DNA from: Branchiostoma floridae
Lineage: Eukaryota > Chordata > Leptocardii > Amphioxiformes > Branchiostomatidae
NCBI RefSeq assembly: GCF_000003815.2
Contig: NC_049991.1
Coordinates: forward strand, 12,754,470 to 12,818,469
DNA length: 64,000 bases
Direction of reading: 5' to 3'
Below are positions 30,126 to 41,600 of this stretch, piece by piece (position 1 is the stretch's first letter; every line of letters begins with the position of its first letter). The notes below the pieces were generated by a model that ran no database searches, was not told the origin of the DNA, and was given only the letters and a program-made list of their open reading frames with translations. The translations under genes and the position numbers were made by a program.

Positions 30126-30905
30126 CCTTAACAGTTTCTCTTTCGCCTGGATTTGCGTTGCCCCTAGCCCTGCACTTATAATTGGTTGACTTTTGTCAAC
30201 TGCAGCATACGTACTCGGTAATTTATAGCCACCGAAAGTGGAAGCATATACGTGTCACTGAAACACTTACACTAAGTTACAGCTTTGTGCCATTCACAGC
30301 GCAGACGACGAAAGCGATCACAGCACTCCGGTCGTGTCCTCTTCAAGCTGCGTTATCAACTTAGTCCTCGGATCCAGAGTGAGTTATTCAAAAACTAGTA
30401 GTATATGGATCGTTGATCGCAAAAGTATACTGGCTGTGTCCGAACGTTTTAGGAATTTTACTTTTCTTGGCATGACCTGGCGTTGCTTCCAATCGGCCAT
30501 TCCTTGTTTGGACAGATCATTAAGTTGAATGCAGGTGTAACAGACGGCCTTCTTAACTCTTTAGCAGGTCATATGCAGCATCTTGAGCACAATGCGATTA
30601 AGCTAGTGTCTATGTCGGATATTTGGTCAACTAATTTTGCTTGTCGTCCCCAGGTAGTCTTGCTTTCACTTTTCAACCAGGGGAGACCGAACATGAAAAA
30701 CATGTCTTCGATTTGATTGGCTGTTGCTAGTCGTACGACATATTTTCATCCAATAGCGTTTATGTACGGCAAGGGCTTCCTGAGTTGCGTTTCGAGTAGA
30801 ACGGCTGAAAGAGCTGGGTACCTCTACCTTTCTCGAAAGTTAAAACATTTGCGCCCCTACTGTACATCACTTTTGAACGCCGGCCGTGTACATTTATCAA
30901 ACTAA

Positions 30906-31585
30906 GGCCATGTTGATTTGATTATATGGATGACATCCTCTGGGAACTCCAAAACTGATGCGAGCGAGCGAATAAAAAAAAGCTTGGCAAAAAAAAAAGT
31001 TGCCTTCAGTATGAAATCAAAGTGGCCAGGAAGGTTGAACATAGGACTAAACACACATAGTATGGTATACCAACAGTTAGGTGTAGAGACAAGTACATCA
31101 TACGGGTGCAAAACAGTTTTTTTTCTTCTTGGACCTATTCGAAAAAAAAAACAGACCTGAAGAAATCAGAGGAACAGGTACAAAATGTCAGCAGGCATTT
31201 GGGGTCTTACTGGGGCCCAAGAAGACAACAAGAGCGAAGTCAAGTAGAGTTTATAGTCAATTGTACCATGTCCAGGTTCAGGTCCGGACCTGTAAATGAT
31301 CCTCTGGACCTGAATTTTCTGTACTGGTACCTCCCCCTACCAACAATAGATATTTTTCCTTCTGTCCTTTCACATCTTATTCTTTGACTTTAGATTTATT
31401 TTGGCATTCTATGGCCTTTGTTATCTGTTTTCTGATCCTTTTTTTTCAATCTATGGAATATTTGTGCTCATTTTACAGCTGCTTTGCACAATTTATTGTG
31501 TGGTCAAAAACTTTTTTTTTTTTTGGAAATGGCCTAAAATTGGTGCGAGCGTGGATGTCATCCATATAATCAAATCAACATGGCC
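30906..31585. mobile_element. Harbinger-like MITE, 680 bp
   Basis: Perfect terminal inverted repeats of at least 33 bp begin GGCCATGTTGATTTGATTAT and continue ATGGATGACATCC. They are flanked by a TAA direct repeat (30903-30905 and 31586-31588). A three-base TWA duplication is the hallmark of PIF/Harbinger elements. The interior holds A- and T-runs and no transposase. It lies in intron 2 of the inferred 171-aa transcript. Confidence 0.8.
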
Positions 31586-32216
31586 TAACCGATGAAAAAA
31601 AACTGATATTTTACAATTCTGTAGTCTGTAGGGTATTCGCTACGTGTGACGACAGAGTGCGTTTTTTTTACCATACAGAAATTAGCTTTGAGGAGGCTTA
31701 GCAGAGCAGGGAAGCGATCACGAGTGGAAGAGTATCTATCACGGTGCTCAAGGTAGACGTGGCCGCAACTGGTAATAGAGGTCATCTAGATCTGGTGAGT
31801 AAAACACAGACTGTATCTACTGACTTTGACACTTTTAATCAAAATAGCAAAAGTTGCAAATCGGTTTGAGTGCAAATTTCTTTCCAATTCTCTTGGCTAA
31901 CAGACTTTTAAGTGCTGCTCCAGACAAACTTATTGATTCAACCATATTTGCTCTTCTTTGATCATGAATTCACATATTTTCGTATCATAGGCACATGTAC
32001 TTCAGGTTTGTCTTAACGTTTGTCATTATTGATTGTTTTATTTTTCAAAATATGGCTTACAATGGTGCATATCAATATTATATTTCAGAAACCGATTAAT
32101 GTAAGACATACCAGAGGCAGGGTGAAGCTGACATCGCAAGGCAAGAAACCAGGCAAGAAATTCAAGCATAAAAGTGTGGAACTAATACGCACCGGCTAAG
32201 CAACCAACAAGTCATC

Positions 32217-32732
32217 ATGGCTGAGATAAAAATGATTGAGACAACGTCCTTTACATTGATGCCTGAGTTATTAGATGATATCGGGGCGGAGGCCTTGAAG
32301 CATCTCTCTAAGAAGGAGGCTGCAAAAGCCTTAGCAAAAAGAGCATGCTTGGAAATGGGTGATGATGTGATCATAGGGGGAGGGAAAGAGGTCGCTAAAC
32401 AGAATAGCAAAACTATTGGCTATTTTTTCGAGCCTCTGCTAGAAAACCCTGCCGCTACTGCGGTGGGGTTGACTGTGGGAATTGAAGCCGCAAGTTTTCT
32501 ATGGGCCAGTAGAGATGTGATTATTGAATTAAACAATGGGGCCATTTCTGGTGGTGATTGTGCCAAAGAGATCGGCAAAAATGCGGTGTCATCCGTTCTG
32601 TCAGGAAGTGGGTCCCTTCTGGGGGCCAGCATCGGTCAGGTGGTGATACCTGTGCCAGTTGTGGGGGGCGTTGTAGGCGGAGCGGTCGGAAACCTCTTGG
32701 GCAGGTTTACTGCAAAAGGGATATTTTCCTAA
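32217..32732 (+). CDS. Unknown 171-aa protein with a Gly-rich zipper-like C-terminus
   Basis: A single-exon ORF begins at the first ATG after an in-frame upstream stop (TAA in exon 4) and ends TAA at 32,730-32,732. The N-terminal half is charged and helical (KHLSKKEAAKALAKRA). The second half is hydrophobic and small-residue rich. Residues about 130-165 contain GSLLGASIGQVVIP, then VPVVGGVVGGAVGNLLG, a G-x3-G-x3-G series as in membrane-inserting glycine-zipper segments, with a central IPVPVVGG turn. No signal peptide or catalytic motif is seen. Similar Gly-zipper hairpins are common in bacterial proteins and in interferon-inducible ISG12-type proteins, but I cannot assign a family. Membrane association is inference. 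Confidence 0.65.
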   Translation: MAEIKMIETTSFTLMPELLDDIGAEALKHLSKKEAAKALAKRACLEMGDDVIIGGGKEVAKQNSKTIGYFFEPLLENPAATAVGLTVGIEAASFLWASRDVIIELNNGAISGGDCAKEIGKNAVSSVLSGSGSLLGASIGQVVIPVPVVGGVVGGAVGNLLGRFTAKGIFS

Positions 32733-32964
32733 ATACTATGTTTCGGAGACCGGACAGTTTCGGAGACATGAAAACATAAAGCCCCCAAACAAACCGGATT
32801 GAACATATTGGCACTCCAGTACAGAAATACACAAGTTTGTTCCCCTCCTAGCAAACCATTTCCCCCTGGGAATGATCATTTCAAAATAATCACCCAGAAA
32901 GGTTCCACATAGATTAAAACTGCTGAATTGAATGGTGTTTGCAATTCATTACTGTTATAATAAA

Positions 32965-34175
32965 GTTCAAGTATATAATTGTTCTCAAATGAAGCGAAAT
33001 TCCGCTTTAGTTGCCAAAACATTCCTATACGGCATTCAGATCCACCCGTGAAACATAAAACACAGCAGTTAAAAAATATAAGAAAAACAAAACAACGCCC
33101 GGCGTAGACTCACGTTTCCTGGCAGACTAAAATCATTTGATTAAAGATGTTAACGGATCAAATGCCACCGGGGACAAGTACCACCAATTGTATGACTTTC
33201 GCCTCCCCATGGTGCCAACTTGGACCTTATCTGGACTGGCGATCTAAACTTTGACACCCTAGCTTTAAGTTGGCAATGATTCAAATCATTCAGTCGTACT
33301 GTATGCGGTTGTCAGTTGTGTGTTTTCTTTTTTAGCAATATGAAAGTTGAAATACGCTTGGATCAAGGCGAAACCATATGTCCGTTTTGAAATAAATTAC
33401 GTTTGGCATTCTAAAAGGAACATTGTGTAGAGTACTATAACCTAGATCTCCTTTACTTAATACTGTTTCCTTACAAAAATATGTAACGTTGTGTGAGGTG
33501 GCATGTAGAAAAACCCTACATTTTCTTCTTCATGTATGATGGTGTTTTCTCTAGATCTGTCAATAGCCTATGTCTCATCAATACATAGCTCACGGATATC
33601 AGTATAGACGTTTCCTTCTCCAATTCTAAAGGAAATTGGAAGTTTTACTATGAATGGAAATGGTATTTTGATGATTATGCTCGTCTATTGTATTTTCACA
33701 TTTTATTGCATGTCTTGGTGAAAGGGTTTGACGTCTTGTGGTTCACGTTTGGATGTATATGTAGCTAGCTGGACAAAAATGCGATTTTGATAATTTTTCA
33801 GGCAGATTTAACTATAATACATGTACACATACAAAATAGCCTTATTCTCGGAGGATGCAATAGCATGCATTGTGTTGTGTTAGCTGAACTTATGCATTGA
33901 CGTAATTATCATAAGCATATCGAATATTGAACGTGCAAACGTTAGACGAACATGTGAATAGATGATACTTCATTATACATTGCCATGAATATGACATAAT
34001 CTTTTGACATTTTATTAGCTTGCAGTGATGTATGACATCTACCAGTATTTCTCCTGTGACGAATATACATGTATTACTAGTATGTTGTAATCGAGAGTCT
34101 TTTTTTGTGAACCTGCTCATGTTACGTTGACGTTAGTAGCAGCCCGATTTGGGTCAACTCATAGCCCGTATGCAC
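32965..34175. other. Stretch without recognised gene
   Basis: AT-rich sequence downstream of the 171-aa gene. I see no splice-supported frame, RNA gene or clear repeat structure in it. Confidence 0.5.
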
Positions 34176-34371
34176 TACTGTAAATGCAGAAATGTTCGCG
34201 GTGGATTAATGTTCGCGGTTTTCGCGGTGACCACTTCACGTCGGAACATTTTTCTATAATGATATTAGATTGCAGTCTATGGTGTTACCGCGAAATTAAA
34301 TCCACCGCGAAAAGTCCTTTTTCCCGCTACCGCGAAATTAAATCCCCGCGAACTTAAATGCATTTACAGTA
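34176..34371. mobile_element. MITE with TACTGTAAATGCA ends
   Basis: Starts TACTGTAAATGCAGAAATGT and ends with the matching inverted repeat (TAAATGCATTTACAGTA). Both subterminal regions hold repeated TTCGCGG/CCGCGAA blocks. About 195 bp with TA at both ends, as for TA-targeting (mariner-like) MITEs. Confidence 0.75.
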
Positions 34372-34486
34372 ATATCTAACTACCCGTGAAACTGGTGCAT
34401 TAGAGCTCATGAAAATACGGACGAGTGGTAATTTGAGGGCAATGTTATGTGATTTCAAGTTATATGCAAATAGCTTCTAGTATCAG

Positions 34487-34997
34487 TACAGTAGAAGCCA
34501 GTTAATGGCACAACGGATAACTGCACACTTCTGTTGATTGCACGGAATCCCAAAGTCACGTAGTGATGCGGCCCAGCTGAATAACAAATATAAGTTTATT
34601 GCAAATTCTTGCCCGAGGGCTAATTGCAAGTGACCAAAAAATGACAGAAAAAATGGCAAACAGTATAGTAAGCAACTACTGTAGTCTTATTGGGTTTGAC
34701 TTCTTTTTCTGAGACAGTGGAAGACGAAAGATCCCACTTATTCTGCAATGTGTGGGTTTTGCGACGTTAAAAGGAGAGTATACGTAACGTTAGTAGTAGT
34801 TTTATTTTTGTCTGTAAACGTGGAGAGGATGGAATTTGTTGGCTTTGTTTAGCTTTTTTCTCTATTATGTAATGGCAAATCAAATGGCATAAGACAGTAA
34901 CATAAGCTGGAGAATGAGTTTAGCCGGCAGAGGAGTGCTTTGATCTGCTTGGAGATTAATGGCAAATGGGGAGTGCAAATAAACGGCTTCTATTGTA
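34487..34997. mobile_element. MITE with TACAGTAGAAG ends, long copy
   Basis: 511 bp between TACAGTAGAAGCCAG and an inverted GGCTTCTATTGTA end. It shares terminal sequence (TTAATGGCACAACGGATAAC, CACACTTCTGTTGATTGCA) with the 162-bp copy at 9,337-9,498, which appears to be an internally deleted relative. No ORF of note. Confidence 0.65.
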
Positions 34998-35299
34998 CTT
35001 AGAGTCACAACGACGCCTAGCGGTTTGGTGAAACACTACAGATTTGTGTTGTGATGTAACGCGGAACATTAAAGGCTCTGATTAGGGTTAAGGGAGTTCT
35101 GATATGGCTCTTTTTAAGTTGCTACAGTTATCAAATAAACGACAAAGGGAGGAAAATGAAGCACATTTAACTTAATTGAGGAGAAATTCTGTATGATTGG
35201 AGAATTTCTGACAAAAAATGTGACAATCATGAAAATGGTATCTGCAAACACTCTCCCAACATCCTCAGAAACCCTACTCGGACCCCAGTAAAACGCAGG

Positions 35300-35443
35300 C
35301 GGAAGTAAGTGTGGGTGTAAATACTAGTAGTTAGTAGTTCGCGGAGCTGTTCCACATTCTCAGAAGAAGCCAGGCAGTCAACACACGGTGACGACCTGAA
35401 GTTATGAAACTGGTTTGTACATAGGAACAGTCTTCAACTTAAG
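35300..35443 (+). promoter_or_regulatory. Candidate first non-coding exon and ETS-type promoter, possibly of FOXRED2
   Basis: An ETS-like GGCGGAAGTAAG lies near 35,298-35,309 and a strong donor (ACTTAAG then gtgagt) at 35,443. The next plus-strand acceptor with a downstream gene is ttaacttacag just before 38,571, which opens FOXRED2 exon 1. The link is only by position and strand. The intron would contain the GC-rich element at 36.1-37.35 kb. Confidence 0.3.
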
Positions 35444-36119
35444 GTGAGTCGTGTAAAACCTGAAATGAACTCTCTTACTCTCTCATTGTTTAGTTGAGAA
35501 GTTTTTGAACGCCTTTTCCTTGTCCGGTCGAGGAAAAATGCGTTTGTGGGGTGGGGGGGCACTGACATATGGGAACTCTTTCGTCCCTGTTGCTTTGAGT
35601 TATCTTTAAAATAAACATGTTATCGAACCAATGAAATCATTAAATGTCGTTTTTGAAGGTTTACAATCATAGGCGGTTTGTTGCTGCTTTTAGTATTGAA
35701 CACTTCCAAACGAAAACCAGGCTACAGGGCCTCAAGTTACGTAAACGTTGAAAAGTTAGTAGTCTTATCATAATATGGCCGGTGGGCAACCACAGACCTA
35801 TGGCCATATGTTACGCACGACTGTCAACTAAGTTCAATTCAAAACTTGCAAATGGTTTACAAACGTTTAATATGTCCTTGTTACTGCATCAAAAATGCCA
35901 CGTGGGACATTGATACTGAACTTTGAAGTACATAGCGCCTGTCTAACTCTTAGACACTGTCTTGTGTCTTATTTCCAAAGGTTTAAAATTAGTAGCCCCA
36001 ATAGAGTAATAACATGGTTTTGTTCTGTCCCTGGATTCCATCAACTGTCACTTTATACCGTTTGTGTAACAATCTGGGCTTAGAATTAATTTGTGCAGCA
36101 CAAGGACCATAATCAAGTA

Positions 36120-37352
36120 TCATTTATACCCCCATTCCACTGGGACGGCGCTCTCGCGGCGCTCTCACGGCGATGGCAAATTTGACCATCGCGGTGAGAG
36201 CGCGGTGGGATCGCCAAGGTCGCCATGGGAGCGCGGTGAGAGCGCCGTGAGAGCGCCGTGAGAGCGCGGCGGGAGTGCCATCGCGGCGAGAGCGCCGTCA
36301 CCACGGCGATGGTATGGAGCCCTGCCATACCATCGCCGTGAGAGCGCCGAGGATGGCGATGCAACAATGATCGCCATGAGAGCGCCATGAGAGCGCCAAG
36401 AGAGCGCGGTGAGCGCCGATAGGGCTAAACAATGGTATATGATAGGCCCCATTCCACTAGGACGGCGATCTTAGATTCTTACCACGCTCTCGCTGCGCTC
36501 TCAACTATAGTTCATGGAGTCTTTATTCTTGAAGAAGTATATTTTGATGAATGTTGCTGTCAAATCATACTTTTGTGTCATGAATCACTTCCTAATTAAA
36601 ATCATGGGTAAAACAAATTAGACAACTACACATATGGTGCTTTATTCAGCGTTTCGAGTCACAGGATTACTCCAGATTAGATATAACACAAATTGACGAG
36701 AAAAAACTCGGAGAAATGTTCAAAATGTACAATGAATTAAACTGAGATGGAATAATCAAGAACACAAGGGTTTGTTATGTGTTATTTTTAAATGTTAACA
36801 GAATGACATTTTAGTTTTCATGTTCTTAACCTGTAGATTGAGATTATAGAAGACTTATTTTCAATAGATCAAATCGTTTCACTATTCTATAATTTACGAT
36901 AATAACCTGGCATGATTATGATATTCATTTTGAACAAGTTACATGGCAAATTCAATTTTAAAAAACAGCAAGTCAAGCGTATAGATAATCTTAGACTCAC
37001 GCTGAACGACTCTACAGTGAGCAAAATTGGATTTGTTTACAGCCTTGATTTTGTAATTTAAAATTACGTAAGACGTAAAAGTATGACTTGAAATACAATA
37101 AAATACACAAAAGATAAGAAATCTCGTTCTTTATCTCTGAAATTCGTTGAGTAATCTTTAAAGTTCTTGGCAGCCCATAAAAATTGCTGTCCTTTGAGTT
37201 TTCTGTCGCGCTGGGAGCGCGCTGGCGTCGCAGGAGAGATTCCACTAGAGCAGCTTTTTCTGCCATCGCGGCGCTCTCACGGCGATGGGGCAAGTTTGCC
37301 ATCGCCGTGAGAGCGCGGTGAGAGCGTCGTCAAGTGGAATGGGGGCCTTACT
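36120..37352. mobile_element. GC-rich inverted-repeat element with GAGAGCGC minisatellite arms
   Basis: Ends resemble (GG)CCCCATTCCACT: left-type ends at about 36,122 and 36,447, a right-type end (AGTGGAATGGGGGCC) at about 37,332-37,347. Subterminal arms are built of CGCTCTCACGGCGATGGCAA and its complement, repeated as degenerate GAGAGCGCC(G/A)TGA units. The 36,485-37,200 interior is AT-rich. It looks like a palindromic DNA transposon with a nested or duplicated left arm. Open frames here are repeat artefacts. Target duplication not resolved. Confidence 0.6.
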
Positions 37353-38628
37353 TTAATTTCTCTATGAACAATACTGTAACTGCAAATAGAACTTTTGCAA
37401 TGTGGTGGTAATTATCACATGACCTAATTAATATACTGAGCTTACAGTGAAGGATACTGAGGTGGCACATAGGTAGCCATCCTTGTGAAGTTAACATTCA
37501 GGAAGTGGCATCTATCCAAGGGGACATAAGCTCACCAGAACTGTTGTATAACCAATGATATTCACATAAGCGTATGTTACACAATCTCTTGCTGCCATGG
37601 GGTAATTGTCTAGAGGCTGAGCAGACAGGTGGGCTGCTAGTGTGACTTGGTGCAACATGTTATTATCTAGTCCACCTGTTAATTCTCCTAGATATGAATG
37701 TCTTCACCAGGCTAATCAGCATAACATTATTCACCTGCATGGACATTTCTGGATACCTAAAATGTGATGGTTACATGTTTCAGTGACCCTGAAAACAAGT
37801 CACTCTTTGACAGAAACCTTTTCGCCAAGTCCCAATCTTATTTTAAGTCTCTGCCTCTCTCCTCTCCATTCTTTCCTTCATTAGAGAATTACTTGTTCTA
37901 CATTCTTTCAAGATTGAAGAAACAAAATTTTCCTGTTTTGCTAGAATATGAGTTAGCAGGTTTGGACATATTCAAGTCTTAAATGGGAGTAAATCAAGTT
38001 ACTCTGCCAGTATGGGGCCTGCATACTAATGAGGCTCAGGTTGAACCTGGCATTATAAAGACACCATTCACCTGGCCTCAGGCTTCTACATATGATAGGA
38101 TTTCCATTGTTCTTTTTGCAACGTGTCCTACACTCCTTGGCACACCTGCATTCTTTCACACACCTTCATTTTTTTATCCTAAGTCCTGTTGGTGCCGTGT
38201 CTTATAATTACTGGTAAGTTCGTGTATGTTATAATATCTGCAGGTACACACACACACAACACACACTGTGACACACACACTTGAGGTTTGAGGAGTACAT
38301 GTTGACATATGAGAAAATAACAATATTTTGCCTCTCTGTGTGTGGCCTTGTTGATTACACAGTTATTTTGTATATGTATATTAAATGTATATTCCACAAG
38401 ATGGCTGACATGGTATTTCCAGATATGAAGCTTTTTATTTTGCATGTGACTTTCAATAATTGAAGAAAATTGTAGTCATTGTCAGTGGTAAGTCTGTCAG
38501 TGTTTTATATTTTTTTTTCACTTTAGTCCCAGAAAGTTTGACATCACATATTTCTTTTGTTTAACTTACAGAACCAGAAATCAGACTCATAAGACTACAG
38601 ATTGATCGTTCCCATCTTGCCTACCATC

Positions 38629-41600
38629 ATGGCACACCCTCAGCATGCCAAGCTTCTAGCCATCGCTCTGCTTGTCGTGGCGGCTCTCCCTCCATGCCTT
38701 CAGCAGTCCTTTCACGACATTCCTCTTGTCAGCGTTCAGTCAGGAGAAGACATACCTGCCGAACCCCTCGGCAAGGAGGGTAGCGCAAAGCAAGGTTTTG
38801 ACGTCTACCACGATTACCTCGTCATCGGCGCTGGCCTCGTCGGGGCTGCAGATGGGGTCTATCTGGAGCGGGCGGGACGAGACTACCTGATCCTGGAGCG
38901 TGGGATGGGCGCGGGAACATTCTATACGCAGTACCCGCGCCACCGCAAGCTGATCAGCATCAACAAGCGCAACACGGGCAAGACCAACAAGGAGTTCAAC
39001 ATGCGGCACGACTGGAACTCGCTGCTCAGCGACGACGACAGTCTGCAGCTCCGACACTACTCCAAGGAGTTCTTCCCCCCGGCGGACATCCTGGTGCAGT
39101 ATCTACACGACTATGCCACCAAGCTGAAGCTGAAGGTGCAGTACAACACTAACGTGCAGGGGGTGTCCAGGGTGGCCAACCACTCCGCCATCGCCAAACA
39201 TCTCTTCATTCTGCGCGACCAGGCAAACCGCACATACGCATGCCAGTAAGTAACACTGTTCTGATGATTATAAAGACTTTTTACTGCTTCTTACTTAGGC
39301 CTTTGCTTTAAAAAAAATTAAATGGCAATAAGCACATTGTACCTGAGGTTGTGCGAAATTGAAGTAATGGCCCAGGACCGCCTAGGGTGGCGCCGAATGG
39401 TGTGGAAAAGATGCCAATGCCTTGATGCAGGCCATTCACCAAGCTGAGGAGACCTTACCAAGTATCAAGTAAAAAAATAAGTACTGTATATATCCGGTAG
39501 CATGATTTTGAATTTGAATGCATCAATCTTTATGTGTATTCCATGATGACCTTTAGGCTTATGTACAACATGTTCCATTGTGGTGACTATTACATCAACA
39601 ACATTTCTACCACTTGCCTACATGTTACCTAAAGCCAGGACATTCATTAAGCAACACTTCTTATGTAAGTCTAAAGGCAGGTGGTGCTTTTCCTATCCTT
39701 CCCACGCTGCGAGCTGTCTGTTTTATGAAAGTGTCCTTGTGGGAGAGACGTCAATCCTTGTTGCCATGGCAACGCAGACTAATTTGAGAGAAAAAAAGCT
39801 TCAAATTTAATTAAGGAATGACTTCAGGATACCTGTGTCCTTGGAAGGTAAACACTGTGGGAACATAGAAATGAGTATGTGTATATTGGAATTATAATGT
39901 CAACACTTAGTCCTCGGGCCCTTTAATTACTAAGACCCAGCCACCTCCCCTTGTGGCAGTATTTTTCAGTAGGAATGTGTACAGTATGTCAGTAGGTGGT
40001 GGTTTATGCTGATAAAATGGTTCTATTGCTCTTACTTAAGACAAACAACTGCTCTGGTCCATGGGAGCTCCTCAAATAGAGCGGCAAAATCTAATTTGCA
40101 GTCTGGGGCGTGTGACGCCATATTTACCTTGCCCAGCAGCAACTGTTAGTTTTGTGCACTCTAAAATACACTGTAACTTGTGTAAGGAACTAAAAGTTTT
40201 GTGGTCATGTTTGTCAGTACATGTTTTTGTATTTACAAACAGGCTTGGATATTGATGGGCTGATTCTAATATTGCAAGAATAATTCTTATGTATTATTGA
40301 TATCATACTAGTAGTTTGTCTGGGGTATATGTCAAATGGTGTACTGAAACCTTTCTTAAGAAACTGTCACTTAGATGGATAATGGTAGCCCTTGTGTAAA
40401 TATTGTGTGTATACTAGTATGGCCCACTGTCAACTTCACACACATGGATTATAAAAGGTGGAAGTGTGCTGTACGGGGGCTAAAACAAACTATTTACATT
40501 CAACTCAGTTCACTACCTACTATTTGCAAGCTTCCATTGTTTTGTGTCTTAAAGTTAAATACTTTGGAAAATGTGGTACTGTATAAAGAATTCATATTTG
40601 TACATGTAGTTAAAAATTGTACCATGTGAAATCAAAACAAAATTCAAATCCTATTTTGAAAACAAATCTCAAAGTCTATTTTTTGAGTGCTACCACATTC
40701 ACTGCTGTTTCAAAATAAAGAAAATAAGACATAACATTATCAATAAAATGAGCATTTTTTTGTTCAAGTACAATATAAAAACATGTACAAAATATACTAG
40801 TATTCAGTTTTTGTTACTGGCAGAAAAGTGGTTCAAGTTTGAATTACAAAACAATGTACTGAAAACATTTGAATGAAAGAGTAAGATATTCAGAAAAACA
40901 ATTTCCTTGGTCATTTGAGACTTGAGTTGAGAAGTCAAACCCAATAGAACATGGTCAGGGGTATAGTTTTGTTATACACTAAGAAGTCAGCTTTTTGCAT
41001 CAACGATTTGTCAGTGAATTTTAGCTGTTTATCTGGTTCCGTCCAATAACCTTAGGAGAGTCCACACAATCGTAACCAATGGAATAAACAACACACACAC
41101 AGGTTTCAAAACTGGAATCATACACTGAATTTTATTCACAACTACAAACATGTACTACATGTATATAGAACAAGATTGAAGTGAATTGTTTTGTTGTGCT
41201 CTTGTCAGAACCCTGATCGTGGCCACCGGAGTCTGGGTCCCCAACGTACCCAAGATGCAAGGCCTGGAGCACACCGTGGGGTACGAGGACATGTCGCTGG
41301 ATCCGGAGGATTACGAGGGGAAGACCGTTCTGATCCTCGGGCGCGGGAACTCTGCCTTCGAGACGGCCGACCACATCATGCACGCCACCAACCTGATCCA
41401 CATGTTCGCCCGCAGTCGCGTCAGGCTGTCATGGGCCACGCACTACGTCGGAGACTTGAGGTAATAGCCAGGAACATTTTTACTGAAACAGTCAAACCTG
41501 TACAAGTGCCAACCTCATTATGAAGACCACCTTGCCAATGTAATCACCAAATATGGTGATCCCTTAAAATAACTTTTCCTATGGATACAAGCAATCATGT

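Larger units (their letters stand above)
28665..32964 (+). other. Inferred transcript with three non-coding 5' exons leading to the 171-aa CDS
   Basis: Candidate exons: 28,665-28,738; 29,045-29,112 (acceptor gttttcag, donor gtaagt); 31,679-31,794 (acceptor ttaccatacag, donor gtgagt); and 32,089 onward (acceptor tatttcag), which contains the whole CDS. AATAAA at 32,959-32,964 is a suitable polyadenylation signal. Splice sites are strong, but these exons are non-coding, so frame cannot confirm them. Confidence 0.45.

Noticed and set aside
32217-32732. Assigning the 171-aa protein to the ISG12/IFI27 family
   Set aside because: The Gly-rich hydrophobic tail is similar in type only; the diagnostic ISG12 blocks are not seen.
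36113-36452. Open frames of 91 and 95 codons in the GC-rich repeat
   Set aside because: They are translations of the GAGAGCGC minisatellite arms.
38602-38628. Upstream start for FOXRED2 at a TTG (38,602)
   Set aside because: Not an ATG. The first ATG at 38,629 gives a normal signal peptide and family-like length.
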